Positions 1-8,055 of a DNA stretch of 64,000 nt are shown piece after piece (within the stretch, counting starts at the first letter, position 1; every line of letters begins with the position of its first letter). The stretch lies in assembly GCF_900699785.1 (NCBI RefSeq), contig NZ_LR535679.1:1488001-1552000 (forward strand), in the 5' to 3' direction. The DNA comes from Campylobacter showae. Lineage in GTDB: Bacteria > Campylobacterota > Campylobacteria > Campylobacterales > Campylobacteraceae. The translations under genes were made by a program, and so were the position numbers. The notes under the pieces were generated by a model that was given only the letters and a program-made list of their open reading frames with translations, was not told the origin of the DNA and made no database searches.

Positions 1-344
1 CTGCCGGTTATATCCTTTACGGCGTAAGCGGGATTTTGGGGCTGGGGCTAGAGACAAACATGCTGCACGTCATCGCGCTAAACGGCATTATTTTTAGCAT
101 TATGCTTATCTTTAACATCGCGGGTTTGCGCCACAGCGGGCAGGAGCTTGAGTTTTTACGCCTTAGCAAGATCGCCTTTGCGCTTGTTATTGTCGCGGGC
201 GTTTGCAGGGGCTTTTTAGCTTACGTTTGGAGCGGATTTTACATCCATCTGCCGGCGACCTTTATCGCCGTAGCTTTCGCGCTTTGGTTTACCGATTTTT
301 ATAAAATTTTTAGAGATAACGAGTTTAGCGACGATCCGGAGTAG
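1..344 (+). CDS. NnrS-like multi-haem membrane protein, C-terminal end only
   Basis: The reading frame is open from the left edge, so the start lies outside the window; about 113 C-terminal residues are visible. They form four hydrophobic segments, and a His in an LHV..NG context is followed by a GLRHSG motif, which resembles the end of NnrS-family proteins (haem- and copper-containing inner-membrane proteins linked to nitric oxide stress). The tail after the last helix is short and charged (FYKIFRDNEFSDDPE). The neighbour is convergent, with only 4 bases between the two stop codons. The family call rests on this fragment alone; another polytopic membrane protein is possible. Confidence 0.55.
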   Translation, partial: AGYILYGVSGILGLGLETNMLHVIALNGIIFSIMLIFNIAGLRHSGQELEFLRLSKIAFALVIVAGVCRGFLAYVWSGFYIHLPATFIAVAFALWFTDFYKIFRDNEFSDDPE

Positions 345-348
345 GCGG

Positions 349-1473
349 CTAATCTAGCGTTCTTTTATACCTAGCGAGCGATATGGCCGTGCTAACGCAT
401 AAAAACGCCAAAATCGCGGCTAGATCGTAGTAAAAATCGCTAAGCTCGGCGCTTTTTAGCCAGACGCCTCTAATGATACGCAAAAAATGCGTCAGCGGAA
501 AGCACTCGCCGATAAATCGCGCCCACGCGGGCATCCCGTAAAAAGGAAACATAAACCCCGACAGCAGCATCGAAGGCAAAAAGAAAAAATAAGTCATCTG
601 CATCGCCTGCAGCTGGCTGCGAGCTAGCGTGCTAAAGGTAAAACCGACGCCCAAATTTGCAAGCATTAGCAAGGTGCAAGCCGTAAAAAGCGCTACCCAG
701 TCGCCGATAGGAGGCAACCCAAAAAGCAGCCTCGCTATCAACAAAAGAGCGCCTACTTGCAGGTAGGCTATGAGCAGGTAGGGTAAAATTTTGCCTATCA
801 TCACTTCGGCCGGGCGCAGAGGAGCGGCGAGGAGATTTTCCATCGTGCCGCGCTCAAACTCCCTCGTCACCGAGATGCTCGTTAGCAGGATCGTCGTTAG
901 CGTGAGCAAGATACCCATGAGTCCCGGGATGATCTGATAGCGCGTGAGTAGCTCGGGGTTGTAGCGGGAGTGTGCGCGTAGTTCAAATTCCGCCCTAGGC
1001 TGCGCGTAGCCGGGCTTATCTCTAGCTATAGCTTGCTCAAATGCCATTTGCAGCGCGGTCGCGGCGCCCGAGTTTGCCGAGGGGTCGGTGGCGTCGGTAG
1101 CGATTAAAATTTTAGGCGTTTGGCCTCGTATGAGGTCGCGTTCTAAATTCGGCGGAAAATATATAATAAACTGCGCCTCGCCGCTTTGCATCATGGCTTC
1201 GGCCCCGTCCGCGTCCGCGCCGACGTGTTTGACGTCGAAAAACTCCGTATTTTTCATCGCGCTAACTAGCGAGCGAGTGAGCTTGCCGCCGCCCTCGGCT
1301 ATCACTACGGCTGCTGGCAGGTGGCGCGGGTTGTTGTTTATCGCGTAACCAAAAAGCAGCATCAGCATCAGCGGCATCGCGATGATCATAGCTAGCGTCG
1401 CGCGGTCTCTTAAAATTTGACGAAATTCCTTTACTACCATCGCTGCGGTACGTGAAAACGAGATAAATTTCAT
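349..1473 (-). CDS. ABC-2 type transporter permease (YbhR/YhhJ-like)
   Basis: Inner-membrane subunit of an ABC exporter, 374 aa. The layout is that of the ABC-2 family: one helix near residues 27-45, a periplasmic domain of about 140 residues, then five or so hydrophobic helices in the C-terminal half. The family-typical cytoplasmic stretch REFERGTMENLLAAPL precedes the membrane block. It is the last gene of a minus-strand operon with a HlyD-type adaptor and an ATPase; 8 bases separate it from the ATPase gene. In E. coli the equivalent YbhGFSR/YhiI-type sets use two permeases; only one is seen here. The substrate cannot be told from sequence. Confidence 0.88.
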   Translation of the reverse strand: MKFISFSRTAAMVVKEFRQILRDRATLAMIIAMPLMLMLLFGYAINNNPRHLPAAVVIAEGGGKLTRSLVSAMKNTEFFDVKHVGADADGAEAMMQSGEAQFIIYFPPNLERDLIRGQTPKILIATDATDPSANSGAATALQMAFEQAIARDKPGYAQPRAEFELRAHSRYNPELLTRYQIIPGLMGILLTLTTILLTSISVTREFERGTMENLLAAPLRPAEVMIGKILPYLLIAYLQVGALLLIARLLFGLPPIGDWVALFTACTLLMLANLGVGFTFSTLARSQLQAMQMTYFFFLPSMLLSGFMFPFYGMPAWARFIGECFPLTHFLRIIRGVWLKSAELSDFYYDLAAILAFLCVSTAISLARYKRTLD

Positions 1474-1481
1474 CGCCGCTC

Positions 1482-2642
1482 CTAAAATCGCTCGTCTTTA
1501 TGAAGCTCTAGCAGGTGGATGAAAACATCCTCTAGGCTCGCTTTTATCGGTCTTAGGCTTAGCTCGTTTCGCGGTATTTCTAGGCTTTTAACCGCCTCTT
1601 GTAGCGCGCCCGCGTCCTTTGCGGTTACGTGATAGCCGTTACCAAAAGCCGAAACGCTAAGCGCGGAGTTTGATGCTAGTCGCCCGGCCGCCCAGCCGGC
1701 CGCGTCTCCGCTGAGCTCCCAGACGTTTAGATCGTAGCTAGCGATGATGTCTGACTGCGTGCCGCGTGCTAGGATCTTGCCGTAGGCGATGTAGATGAGC
1801 TCGCGGCAGCGCTCGGCCTCGTCCATGTAGTGCGTGGAGACTAGCACCGTGATGCCATCCTGGGCTAACTCGTGGATGATATCCCAAAATTCGCGCCTAG
1901 CCTTTGGATCTACGCCCGCCGTGGGCTCGTCGAGCAAAAGCAGCTCCGGGGCGTGCACGAGGCACATCGCAAGCGCCAGCCGCTGCTTCCAGCCGCCCGA
2001 TAATCTGCCTGCTAGGTGGTTTTGACGCGGGGCGAGATCTAGGCGATCTAGGATTTGATTTACGGCAGCTTTTTGGTTTTTGACCGCAAAGAGCCTAGCG
2101 ATAAATTCCAAATTTTCTCTCACGCTAAGATCGTCGTACCAGCCGAATTTTTGCGTCATATAGCCCGTTTTTAGGCGTATGGCTTCGCTTTGGTTGCGGA
2201 AATCATACCCTAGACAGCTGCCGCTACCGCCGTCTGCTTTTAAAAGGCCGCAAAGCATGCGTATAGTGGTCGTCTTGCCGCTACCGTTAGGTCCTAAAAA
2301 TCCGCACACGCTACCCTTTTTGACCCTGATGTCGATATCGTCCGTGATGATCTTTTTGCCAAATTTTTTGGTGAGGCCTCTAACGTCGATGGCGTAGTCG
2401 CCGCCCTGCGGCTTGGGACTTAAATTTGGAGTCAAATTTGAGCTATGGCTTGCGGTTAAATTTGCTGCGTTTGTCAAATTTGACGCTAAATTTGACCCGC
2501 TCAAATTTGATTTTCTTTCGGTCGGCGACGGAGCTTTGTCTATGCCGTAAATTTTATCGCCGCGTGCGTTTAAATTTTGCCCGAGCGAAATTTCGTCTAA
2601 ATTTAAGCGCCGAATTTGAGCGGAGATATTTTGCGCGTTCAC
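1482..2642 (-). CDS. ABC transporter ATP-binding protein with long N-terminal low-complexity extension
   Basis: Energises the exporter made with the neighbouring permease and adaptor. Walker A GPNGSGKTTT is near residues 117-126, the signature LSGGWKQR near 214-221, and Walker B LLLLDEP near 234-240, so the ATPase core starts only around residue 83. The first 82 residues are a low-complexity region rich in SNL and NLT, encoded by a run of AAATTT-containing words. I kept the GTG at 2642 because it overlaps the stop of the upstream adaptor gene as GTGA, which suggests translational coupling. No ATG lies between it and the core, but a later GTG or TTG start would remove the extension. Confidence 0.88.
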   Translation of the reverse strand: MNAQNISAQIRRLNLDEISLGQNLNARGDKIYGIDKAPSPTERKSNLSGSNLASNLTNAANLTASHSSNLTPNLSPKPQGGDYAIDVRGLTKKFGKKIITDDIDIRVKKGSVCGFLGPNGSGKTTTIRMLCGLLKADGGSGSCLGYDFRNQSEAIRLKTGYMTQKFGWYDDLSVRENLEFIARLFAVKNQKAAVNQILDRLDLAPRQNHLAGRLSGGWKQRLALAMCLVHAPELLLLDEPTAGVDPKARREFWDIIHELAQDGITVLVSTHYMDEAERCRELIYIAYGKILARGTQSDIIASYDLNVWELSGDAAGWAAGRLASNSALSVSAFGNGYHVTAKDAGALQEAVKSLEIPRNELSLRPIKASLEDVFIHLLELHKDERF

Positions 2643-3601
2643 GGCTCTAGCCTCGCTTTTATCGGTAGCGACGGGTGCAAGGCGGTTGCGTTGTTTTCGG
2701 GTACGGCTTCGACTAGATACACTAGCGTGCTTTGCGAGGTTTGGTTGTAGATGACGGGCGGGGCGTACTCGGGAGCGGACGCGATTTTGACGATGCGAGC
2801 GCTAAAGTCCGCGCATCCCTCGCAGCTCACGCGCGCTTTTTGCCCCTCGCGCAGGCCAGGCAGCGCGCCTGCGGGCACGAAAAATCTGATCTTGACCTCG
2901 CCCGGCGGCAGTAGAGATAGCACGGGCTGCGAGCTTTGGACGAACTCGCCCGTTTTATAAAATATATCTTCGACGAATCCGGATTTCGGCGCTAGGACGG
3001 CGGTTTGCTCCAGCCTCCACCGCGCGGCTCGCTCCTGCGCTTCGGCCGCTTTTATTTTTGCTTTTAGGCTTGTTATTTGTTCGATTCTAGCGGGCAAATT
3101 TGCGATCTTTAGCGCGGCGTTTAGCTCGCTAACCAGGGCGTTTGCGCGGTCAAATTCCGCCTTTGCGGCGTCAAATTCTTTTTGCGAAACGGCGTTTTTA
3201 GCTAGCAGCGACTTTGCGCGATCGTAGTTGGCCTCCGCTATCCAAAGCGCGGTCTTAGCTTGTTTTAGCTCGGCATTTATCCGCTCGATCTCCTCCGGGC
3301 GCTTGCCCGTGCTAAGGTCGGCTAGCTCGGCCTCTAGAGCTTCTATGTTAGCCTTTGCGGCGTCTAAATTTGCCAGCGCTTCGGCGCTCTCAATCTCAAA
3401 AAGCGGCTCGCCTTTTTGGACGACGACGCCCTCTTTGACGCTTAAATTTACGATCTGCCCGCTAACGCCAGGCGCCACGTAAAGATAATCTCCTTCGACG
3501 TAGCCGTTAAAAAACGCGCTCCGGCTTTCGTCCGCGCAGCCCGCAAAAATCAGGATAAAAAAGGCAAAAAACGCGTAAAATTTGCTCAAATTTAAACTCA
3601 T
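2639..3601 (-). CDS. HlyD-family periplasmic adaptor, lipoprotein
   Basis: Membrane-fusion protein of the ABC exporter, 320 aa. The N terminus is a hydrophobic signal ending in a lipobox (IFAGC), so the mature protein should be lipid-anchored at the Cys near residue 21. Next come the first half of a biotinyl/lipoyl-like domain (GQIVNLSVKEGVVVQKG), a long Ala/Glu/Lys-rich coiled-coil hairpin (about residues 75-195), the second lipoyl half, and a beta-barrel region. This order matches YbhG/YhiI-type HlyD proteins. A good ribosome-binding site (AAGGAGG) lies 5-6 bases before ATG. It is the first gene of the operon, with a promoter-like TATAAT upstream. Confidence 0.88.
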   Translation of the reverse strand: MSLNLSKFYAFFAFFILIFAGCADESRSAFFNGYVEGDYLYVAPGVSGQIVNLSVKEGVVVQKGEPLFEIESAEALANLDAAKANIEALEAELADLSTGKRPEEIERINAELKQAKTALWIAEANYDRAKSLLAKNAVSQKEFDAAKAEFDRANALVSELNAALKIANLPARIEQITSLKAKIKAAEAQERAARWRLEQTAVLAPKSGFVEDIFYKTGEFVQSSQPVLSLLPPGEVKIRFFVPAGALPGLREGQKARVSCEGCADFSARIVKIASAPEYAPPVIYNQTSQSTLVYLVEAVPENNATALHPSLPIKARLEP

Positions 3602-3632
3602 TTCGCCTCCTTAAAGCCGCTGTCTCATTAGC

Positions 3633-3638
3633 ATTATA
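3633..3638 (-). promoter_or_regulatory. Candidate -10 box for the HlyD-ATPase-permease operon
   Basis: A perfect TATAAT on the minus strand, about 32 bases before the ATG of the HlyD gene. Campylobacter sigma-70 promoters usually show this -10 box without a clear -35. The start site is inferred, not shown. Confidence 0.5.
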
Positions 3639-3741
3639 CTCCGCTTTGGTTAAATTTGGCTACATTTTAGGATGCCGCGCGGTACTCGGGAGGGAAATAC
3701 TATCGGAGCGCAGGCTTCGGATAGTGCAGCAGAAGTGGTGG

Positions 3742-3882
3742 TTTTTTATCTCTTTTTAGGAAAGAGTAATTTAAATTTGGAGCAAATCTATACGGCGATT
3801 TAGTATTTTTCGAGTTTGAAATTTTCCAGATGCGCTTTATAAGCACCATAAAAACGGCAACTCAAAAAAAGAGGATAAAAAA
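3742..3882. repeat. Long imperfect inverted repeat in the gap before the YceI gene
   Basis: Within the 371-base gap between the divergent HlyD and YceI genes, TTTTTTATC (3742-3750) pairs with GATAAAAAA (3874-3882). The pairing continues inward for seven more bases with one bulge. A smaller hairpin (ACTATC at 3699-3704 with GATAGT at 3720-3725) lies just before it. The rest of the gap holds the two promoters and no convincing gene. It could be a decayed relative of the larger hairpin elements elsewhere in the window, but the sequence match is weak. Confidence 0.4.
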
Positions 3883-3917
3883 TATCCGCTTTAAGCTTTC
3901 TTTGAAGAGCAAGATTA

Positions 3918-3923
3918 TATAAT
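3918..3923 (+). promoter_or_regulatory. Candidate -10 box for the YceI gene
   Basis: A TATAAT hexamer about 50 bases before the YceI start codon, in AT-rich DNA typical of Campylobacter promoters. No -35 consensus was required for this call. Confidence 0.5.
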
Positions 3924-3972
3924 TCTCATTTTAACGATAGTAGTTATTAATATTAAATATTGAGGAGAAGAA

Positions 3973-4518
3973 ATGAAAAAAATCATTTCAGGTGCGCTAG
4001 CCACGTCATTGCTGGCTGCTTCGGCATTTGCTTTTAGTGTAGATGGCAACCCTAGCGTCAAATTCGTTGGTTATAAGTTAGCTAACAAAACAGCCGTCGA
4101 GGGTACGTTTAAAGATCTTGGCTTTAAAAGCGCGGAAAACGCAAATTTTGCCGATTTTCTAAAAACCTTTGAGTTTAACATCGATCCTAAAAATATCGAT
4201 ACAAAGTTGCCCGATCGCGACAAACGTGTCGGTATGATCTTTGACGGCAACGCAATAACAGCTAAAATCGTATCCGTAAGCGGCGACGAAAAAGCGGGCG
4301 AAGCTGAAGTCGAAGTTAGCGTAAAAGGAAACTCAAAGTCTTACAAAACGCAGTATACGGTGGAAGATGGTAAACTAAAGGCTAAAATCGGCATTGACTT
4401 GTTGGCTGATTTGAAACTCAATGAGACATTTGAAAAATACGCGGCTTCAGCCAAGCCTTTTCATGGTGGCAAAAGCTATCCGGATGTAGAAATCTCACTC
4501 GAAGCTAAAATAAAATAA
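3973..4518 (+). CDS. YceI family periplasmic protein
   Basis: Predicted periplasmic lipid-binding protein of the YceI family, which folds as a lipocalin-like barrel and binds isoprenoid-type lipids; the cellular role is unknown in most species. The 181 aa product starts with a Sec signal peptide ending near AFA-FSVDG (cut about residue 20). The family features are the PSVKFVGYKLANKTAVEGTF opening, an internal DKRVGMIFD region and the closing DVEISLEAKI strand. AGGAGAAG precedes the ATG. It stands alone, with its own -10 box and a strong terminator after the stop. Confidence 0.88.
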   Translation: MKKIISGALATSLLAASAFAFSVDGNPSVKFVGYKLANKTAVEGTFKDLGFKSAENANFADFLKTFEFNIDPKNIDTKLPDRDKRVGMIFDGNAITAKIVSVSGDEKAGEAEVEVSVKGNSKSYKTQYTVEDGKLKAKIGIDLLADLKLNETFEKYAASAKPFHGGKSYPDVEISLEAKIK

Positions 4519-4523
4519 TCCTT

Positions 4524-4560
4524 AAATTCGGCGCTTAAAGATCTGCTTGCGCCGAATTTT
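4524..4560 (+). terminator. Rho-independent terminator after the YceI gene
   Basis: Perfect 11-bp stem AAATTCGGCGC (4524-4534) with GCGCCGAATTT (4549-4559), a 14-base loop, then a T-rich run. It starts 6 bases after the stop codon. Confidence 0.8.
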
Positions 4561-4613
4561 CTACTTTATTATTATTTTTTATTCCGTAATGCCGAAAAAT
4601 CGATAACTTAAGA

Positions 4614-4619
4614 TATAAT
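4614..4619 (+). promoter_or_regulatory. Candidate -10 box for the 161-aa membrane protein gene
   Basis: A perfect TATAAT 30 bases before the ATG at 4649, just after a T-rich stretch. It fits a short leader followed by the ribosome-binding site AAGGCG. Confidence 0.5.
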
Positions 4620-4648
4620 GAGCCGTAAAATTTAATTAAGGCGAAAAA

Positions 4649-5134
4649 ATGACGACGAAAGAAAATAAAAAAGGGGCGGTAAGCGCGCTATTTTTGGCGG
4701 TTGCGCTGTTTGCGGCGGGGTGTGCGGGATATTTTTATTACGGCATAGGCGGGACGGGCGTTTTTACGATGGTCGTTGCCGTGATCTGCGCCGTTTTTTG
4801 CGTGAAAAAGATATTTCAGGTTAGCTTTCTAAGCATCGATGACGACGGGTTTTTGGTGCAAAAAGGCGGCAAGAACGCCAAATTTTACTTTAAAGATATC
4901 GAAGAGATCGGCGTTCGTATGGTCGACGCCAAGCGCAAAATCGACGTTTTAAACGTGAGGTTTAAAAGAGGCAAACTAGACCGCGACGCGGCTGATGGCC
5001 TCATGCAGCCTATCGGCGACGATGACGCCGTGATATACGACAAATACGAGCTATCCAAGCACGAGGTTTTTAAAATTTTAAAGCAGAAATTTGAGGCGTT
5101 AAACGCGCAAAAAAGCGAAAATAAGAAAAAGTAA
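4649..5134 (+). CDS. Conserved-type inner-membrane protein with cytoplasmic PH-like domain, function unknown
   Basis: Not recognised by name. The 161 aa protein has two adjacent hydrophobic helices (about residues 9-30 and 34-54) joined by a Gly-rich turn. A soluble domain follows, starting with FLSIDDDGFLVQKGG and containing alternating strands, a final helix and a Lys-rich tail. Two N-terminal helices followed by a small beta domain resemble bacterial PH-domain membrane proteins (bPH type); this is a shape argument only. A Cys in the first helix (FAAGC) looks like a lipobox, but the hydrophobic continuation after it argues against a lipoprotein. It is convergent with the next gene. Confidence 0.7.
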   Translation: MTTKENKKGAVSALFLAVALFAAGCAGYFYYGIGGTGVFTMVVAVICAVFCVKKIFQVSFLSIDDDGFLVQKGGKNAKFYFKDIEEIGVRMVDAKRKIDVLNVRFKRGKLDRDAADGLMQPIGDDDAVIYDKYELSKHEVFKILKQKFEALNAQKSENKKK

Positions 5135-5233
5135 AATTTGGCTAGGCCCGCTGGAGTCAAATTTGATTTTTAGCTTTAGTGACCCAAATTTGCGAATTTG
5201 ACCGAAATTTGAGTCAAACCCGCAAGGCTAAAT

Positions 5234-6382
5234 TTATTTATTAAAATACGCCGCGAGCGCGCTTAGCCAAACAAACAGAGCTATTATCCAAGACATCGTC
5301 CACGGCGTACCCGCGGAAAACGCCGCAAGCATCGCACAAAAAACGGTAAAAAGTAAAAGGATGCCGCTGCCGTATTGCAACGAGCCTATGAGCGCAGCGG
5401 CCGAGCCTTTCATCTCCTGCGGCACGCTATCAAGAGCGGCGGCATTGGAGCAAGAAGCGATGATGCCGTTCATGCTAAAAACGAAAAACATCGGGATTAT
5501 CACGCCAAGAACTCCGCCCGTTTTGAAAAACGCAAACGCAAATAGCACGCCGGTAGCAAGCGCGGCAACGAGCGTGGAGACTATGAGCAGGCGGTTTAGC
5601 GCATAGCGCTTTACCAGCTTTTTATTTACGAAACTTAGCGCCATGACGCCCACGATGTTTATGCCGAATAAAAATCCGTAGTATTTGCTAGGAATGCCGA
5701 AATAATCGATATAGACAAAGCCCGTGATAAAGGCATAGACGGCTACGTAGAAAAACGTCACGCTAAGAGTGTAGCGCATAAATTTGGCATCTTGTAATAA
5801 TCTTAGATAGTTCCTAAAAGACGATACGATGGGCTTTGTGGAGCGCTTTTGCGACGGCAAGGTCTCCGGCAGAGAAAAAATCATCGCAAACATAATCGCG
5901 CTAGCTAGCGCCATCAGCCAAAATATCCCGTGCCAAGAGCCAAACTCCAGTATCGCGCCGCCCGGTAACGTACCCACTATCGGCGCTATCGCCATGATGA
6001 TAACCAGCGTAGAGAGCATCTGTGCGGCCTGCGAGCTACCGAAAAGATCGCTGCATTTTACGATTTTGGCCCGGCTTAACATCGGTCCTACGCACGCGCC
6101 CACGGCCTGAAACACGCGCCAGAACACTACGCTAGCCATATTGTCCGACATCGCGCATCCTACTGATCCGATCGCAAAGAGCGCCATACCGATAAAAAGC
6201 GGGATTTTACGCCCGATCCTATCGCTGATAGGCCCCCATACGAGCTGCGCTATAGCAAAGCCGATCAAAAAGCCCGTTATCGTGAGCTCCGCATCGCCGT
6301 GCAGCTGCCGCTCCATCGTAGGCATAGCAGGTAGATATACGTCCGTAGATAGCGATGTACAAGCCATGAGCGCGCTTAGCAC
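5234..6382 (-). CDS. Bcr/CflA-type MFS drug efflux pump, probably N-terminally interrupted
   Basis: Twelve-helix drug:H+ antiporter family. The protein opens with LSALMACTSLSTDVYLPAMP, the hallmark first helix of Bcr/CflA proteins, and has the MFS loop motif GPISDRIGRK after helix 2. As listed it starts at a GTG (6382) inside helix 1, with no good ribosome-binding site. A TTG at 6416-6418, preceded by AAAAGGAAAAA, is in the same frame and would give NSSKT, then TAA (6398-6400), then LSFLVVLSALMACT. The natural start thus appears cut by a stop at codon 7 where a Tyr codon would fit. The gene may be inactive, start internally, or contain a base error. Confidence 0.75.
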   Translation of the reverse strand: MLSALMACTSLSTDVYLPAMPTMERQLHGDAELTITGFLIGFAIAQLVWGPISDRIGRKIPLFIGMALFAIGSVGCAMSDNMASVVFWRVFQAVGACVGPMLSRAKIVKCSDLFGSSQAAQMLSTLVIIMAIAPIVGTLPGGAILEFGSWHGIFWLMALASAIMFAMIFSLPETLPSQKRSTKPIVSSFRNYLRLLQDAKFMRYTLSVTFFYVAVYAFITGFVYIDYFGIPSKYYGFLFGINIVGVMALSFVNKKLVKRYALNRLLIVSTLVAALATGVLFAFAFFKTGGVLGVIIPMFFVFSMNGIIASCSNAAALDSVPQEMKGSAAALIGSLQYGSGILLLFTVFCAMLAAFSAGTPWTMSWIIALFVWLSALAAYFNK

Positions 6383-6636
6383 GACTAAAAAAGATAGTTA
6401 AGTTTTTGAAGAGTTCAAATTTTTCCTTTTGTTGTTATTTGAGTGGGCGCAGGGTTTGCGCGACTGGAGATTGACAGCTTTAAATTTGCTCAAATTTGTT
6501 TTGATAAAATTGGCGCGATTATAGCTAAATTTAAACGCTTTTCGGCGCGGAAGCTTAAATTAAATTTGATGTAAAATTTGAATGCAGGTGGGAAAATTTA
6601 AGCTAGAAATTTAAACACGGTAGATCAAGGCGCAGT

Positions 6637-6738
6637 ATTTTTTCGCTAGACGCGGCAAATTTTACCTTGCGAATGAGGTGGGCTGTATGTCCCGTCGCAG
6701 TGAAGCAAGGTAAAATTTAACAAAGTATAGCGGAAAAA
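6637..6738. repeat. Large hairpin element with two-part stem (type 2, copy a)
   Basis: A perfect 14-bp inverted repeat, AAATTTTACCTTGC (6657-6670) with GCAAGGTAAAATTT (6705-6718), is enclosed by an outer pair TTTTTTCGCTA (6638-6648) and TAGCGGAAAAA (6728-6738). It lies in the 333-base gap after the stop of the saccharopine-dehydrogenase-like gene and before the MFS pump, both minus strand. It could end transcription of the upstream gene, but it is larger than a normal terminator. The 3' flank AAAAAGACAAGC recurs at the 12.3 kb hairpin. The rest of the gap is AAATTT-rich with no gene. Confidence 0.65.
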
Positions 6739-6751
6739 GACAAGCCTAAAT

Positions 6752-7963
6752 TTAGACTTCGTATCTTTCTCCGGGTTTCATCTCTATCATCTCCCACGGC
6801 AAGCCCTGCTTATTTAGCTCGTCCATGAAAGGTTTGGCGTCGAAATTTTCCATATTAAAGACGCCTTTTCCGCCCCAAATACCCTTTGCAACCATCATCG
6901 AGCCGATCATCGCAGGCACGCCCGTCGTGTAGCTCACGGCCTGCGCACCCGTCTCGGCGTAGCAAGCCTCGTGGTCGCAGACGTTATAGATATAGACTTG
7001 ACGCTCTTTACCGTCTTTTAAGCCGCGTATTACGCAGCCGATGTTGGTTTTACCCTTCGTGCGAGGGCCGAGGCTTGCAGGATCAGGCAGCAAGGTCTTT
7101 AGAAACTGTATCGGCACGATTTTTACGCCGTTATGCTCGACCTCGTCGATACGCAGCATGCCGACGTTTTCTAGGCATTTCATATGCGTGAGGTAGCTTT
7201 GTCCGAAGGTCATAAAAAAGCGGATTCGCTTTAGCCCCTTGATGTTTTTTACAAGGCTTTCTAGCTCCTCGTGGTAGAGCAGGTAGCTGTCTTTGACGCC
7301 CACTTTCGGATAGTCCCATTTGAACATTATTTCCATCGGCTCGGTCTCTTTCCACTCGCCGCGCTCCCAGTAGCGGCCTTTTGCGCTTACTTCGCGCAGG
7401 TTGATTTCTGGGTTGAAATTCGTCGCAAACGGATAGCCGTGATCGCCCGCGTTGCAGTCTAGGATGTCGATCTCGTGGATCTCGTCAAATAAATTTTGCT
7501 GTGCGTAGGTGCAAAATACGTTTGTCACGCCTGGATCAAAGCCGCTTCCCAGCAGCGCCATCGTGTTTGCGGCTTTAAACTCGCCGTCCTTCGCCCACTG
7601 CAGCTTGTATTCAAATTTGGCGGTATCGGGGTGCTCGTAGTTTGCGGTGTCGATGTATGGGATGCCGGCGCGAGAGCACGCGTCCATGAGCGTTAGGTCT
7701 TGGTACGGCAGCGCGACGTTTAGCAGTAGCTCGGCGCCCGTTTTTTTGATTAAATTTACGACCGCATCGGTGTCGTCCGCGTCGATCTGGGCGGTGCCAA
7801 TTTGCACGCCTAGGCGGTCTTTGATAAATTTAGCGATCGCGTCGCACTTGCTTTTGGTGCGGCTTGCTAATGTGATTTTTGTAAAAACGTCCGCGTTCAT
7901 CGCGCATTTTACGGTCGCGACTTGGCTCACGCCGCCCGCGCCTATGATTAAGATATTTGACAT
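6752..7963 (-). CDS. Carboxynorspermidine/carboxyspermidine dehydrogenase (saccharopine dehydrogenase family)
   Basis: Makes carboxyspermidine from putrescine and aspartate semialdehyde, the first step of the alternative spermidine route used by Campylobacter; the product is decarboxylated by NspC, encoded at about 18 kb here. The 403 aa protein opens with a Rossmann NAD(P)-binding motif (ILIIGAGGVSQV), followed by DACSRAGIPYIDTANYEHP and LLGSGFDPGVTN, typical of saccharopine dehydrogenase relatives. The C-terminal part has YTTGVPAMIGSMMVAKG. An AAGGAG site lies just before ATG. The presence of NspC makes this function more likely than lysine metabolism. Confidence 0.88.
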   Translation of the reverse strand: MSNILIIGAGGVSQVATVKCAMNADVFTKITLASRTKSKCDAIAKFIKDRLGVQIGTAQIDADDTDAVVNLIKKTGAELLLNVALPYQDLTLMDACSRAGIPYIDTANYEHPDTAKFEYKLQWAKDGEFKAANTMALLGSGFDPGVTNVFCTYAQQNLFDEIHEIDILDCNAGDHGYPFATNFNPEINLREVSAKGRYWERGEWKETEPMEIMFKWDYPKVGVKDSYLLYHEELESLVKNIKGLKRIRFFMTFGQSYLTHMKCLENVGMLRIDEVEHNGVKIVPIQFLKTLLPDPASLGPRTKGKTNIGCVIRGLKDGKERQVYIYNVCDHEACYAETGAQAVSYTTGVPAMIGSMMVAKGIWGGKGVFNMENFDAKPFMDELNKQGLPWEMIEMKPGERYEV

Positions 7964-8055
7964 TTTGGCTCCTTTAAATTTTAGTGATTTTATCCAAAGC
8001 TTATATAAAATTTGCTTTTAGTAGTTACAATAGCGCGAAATTTTAAAGGAATTTT

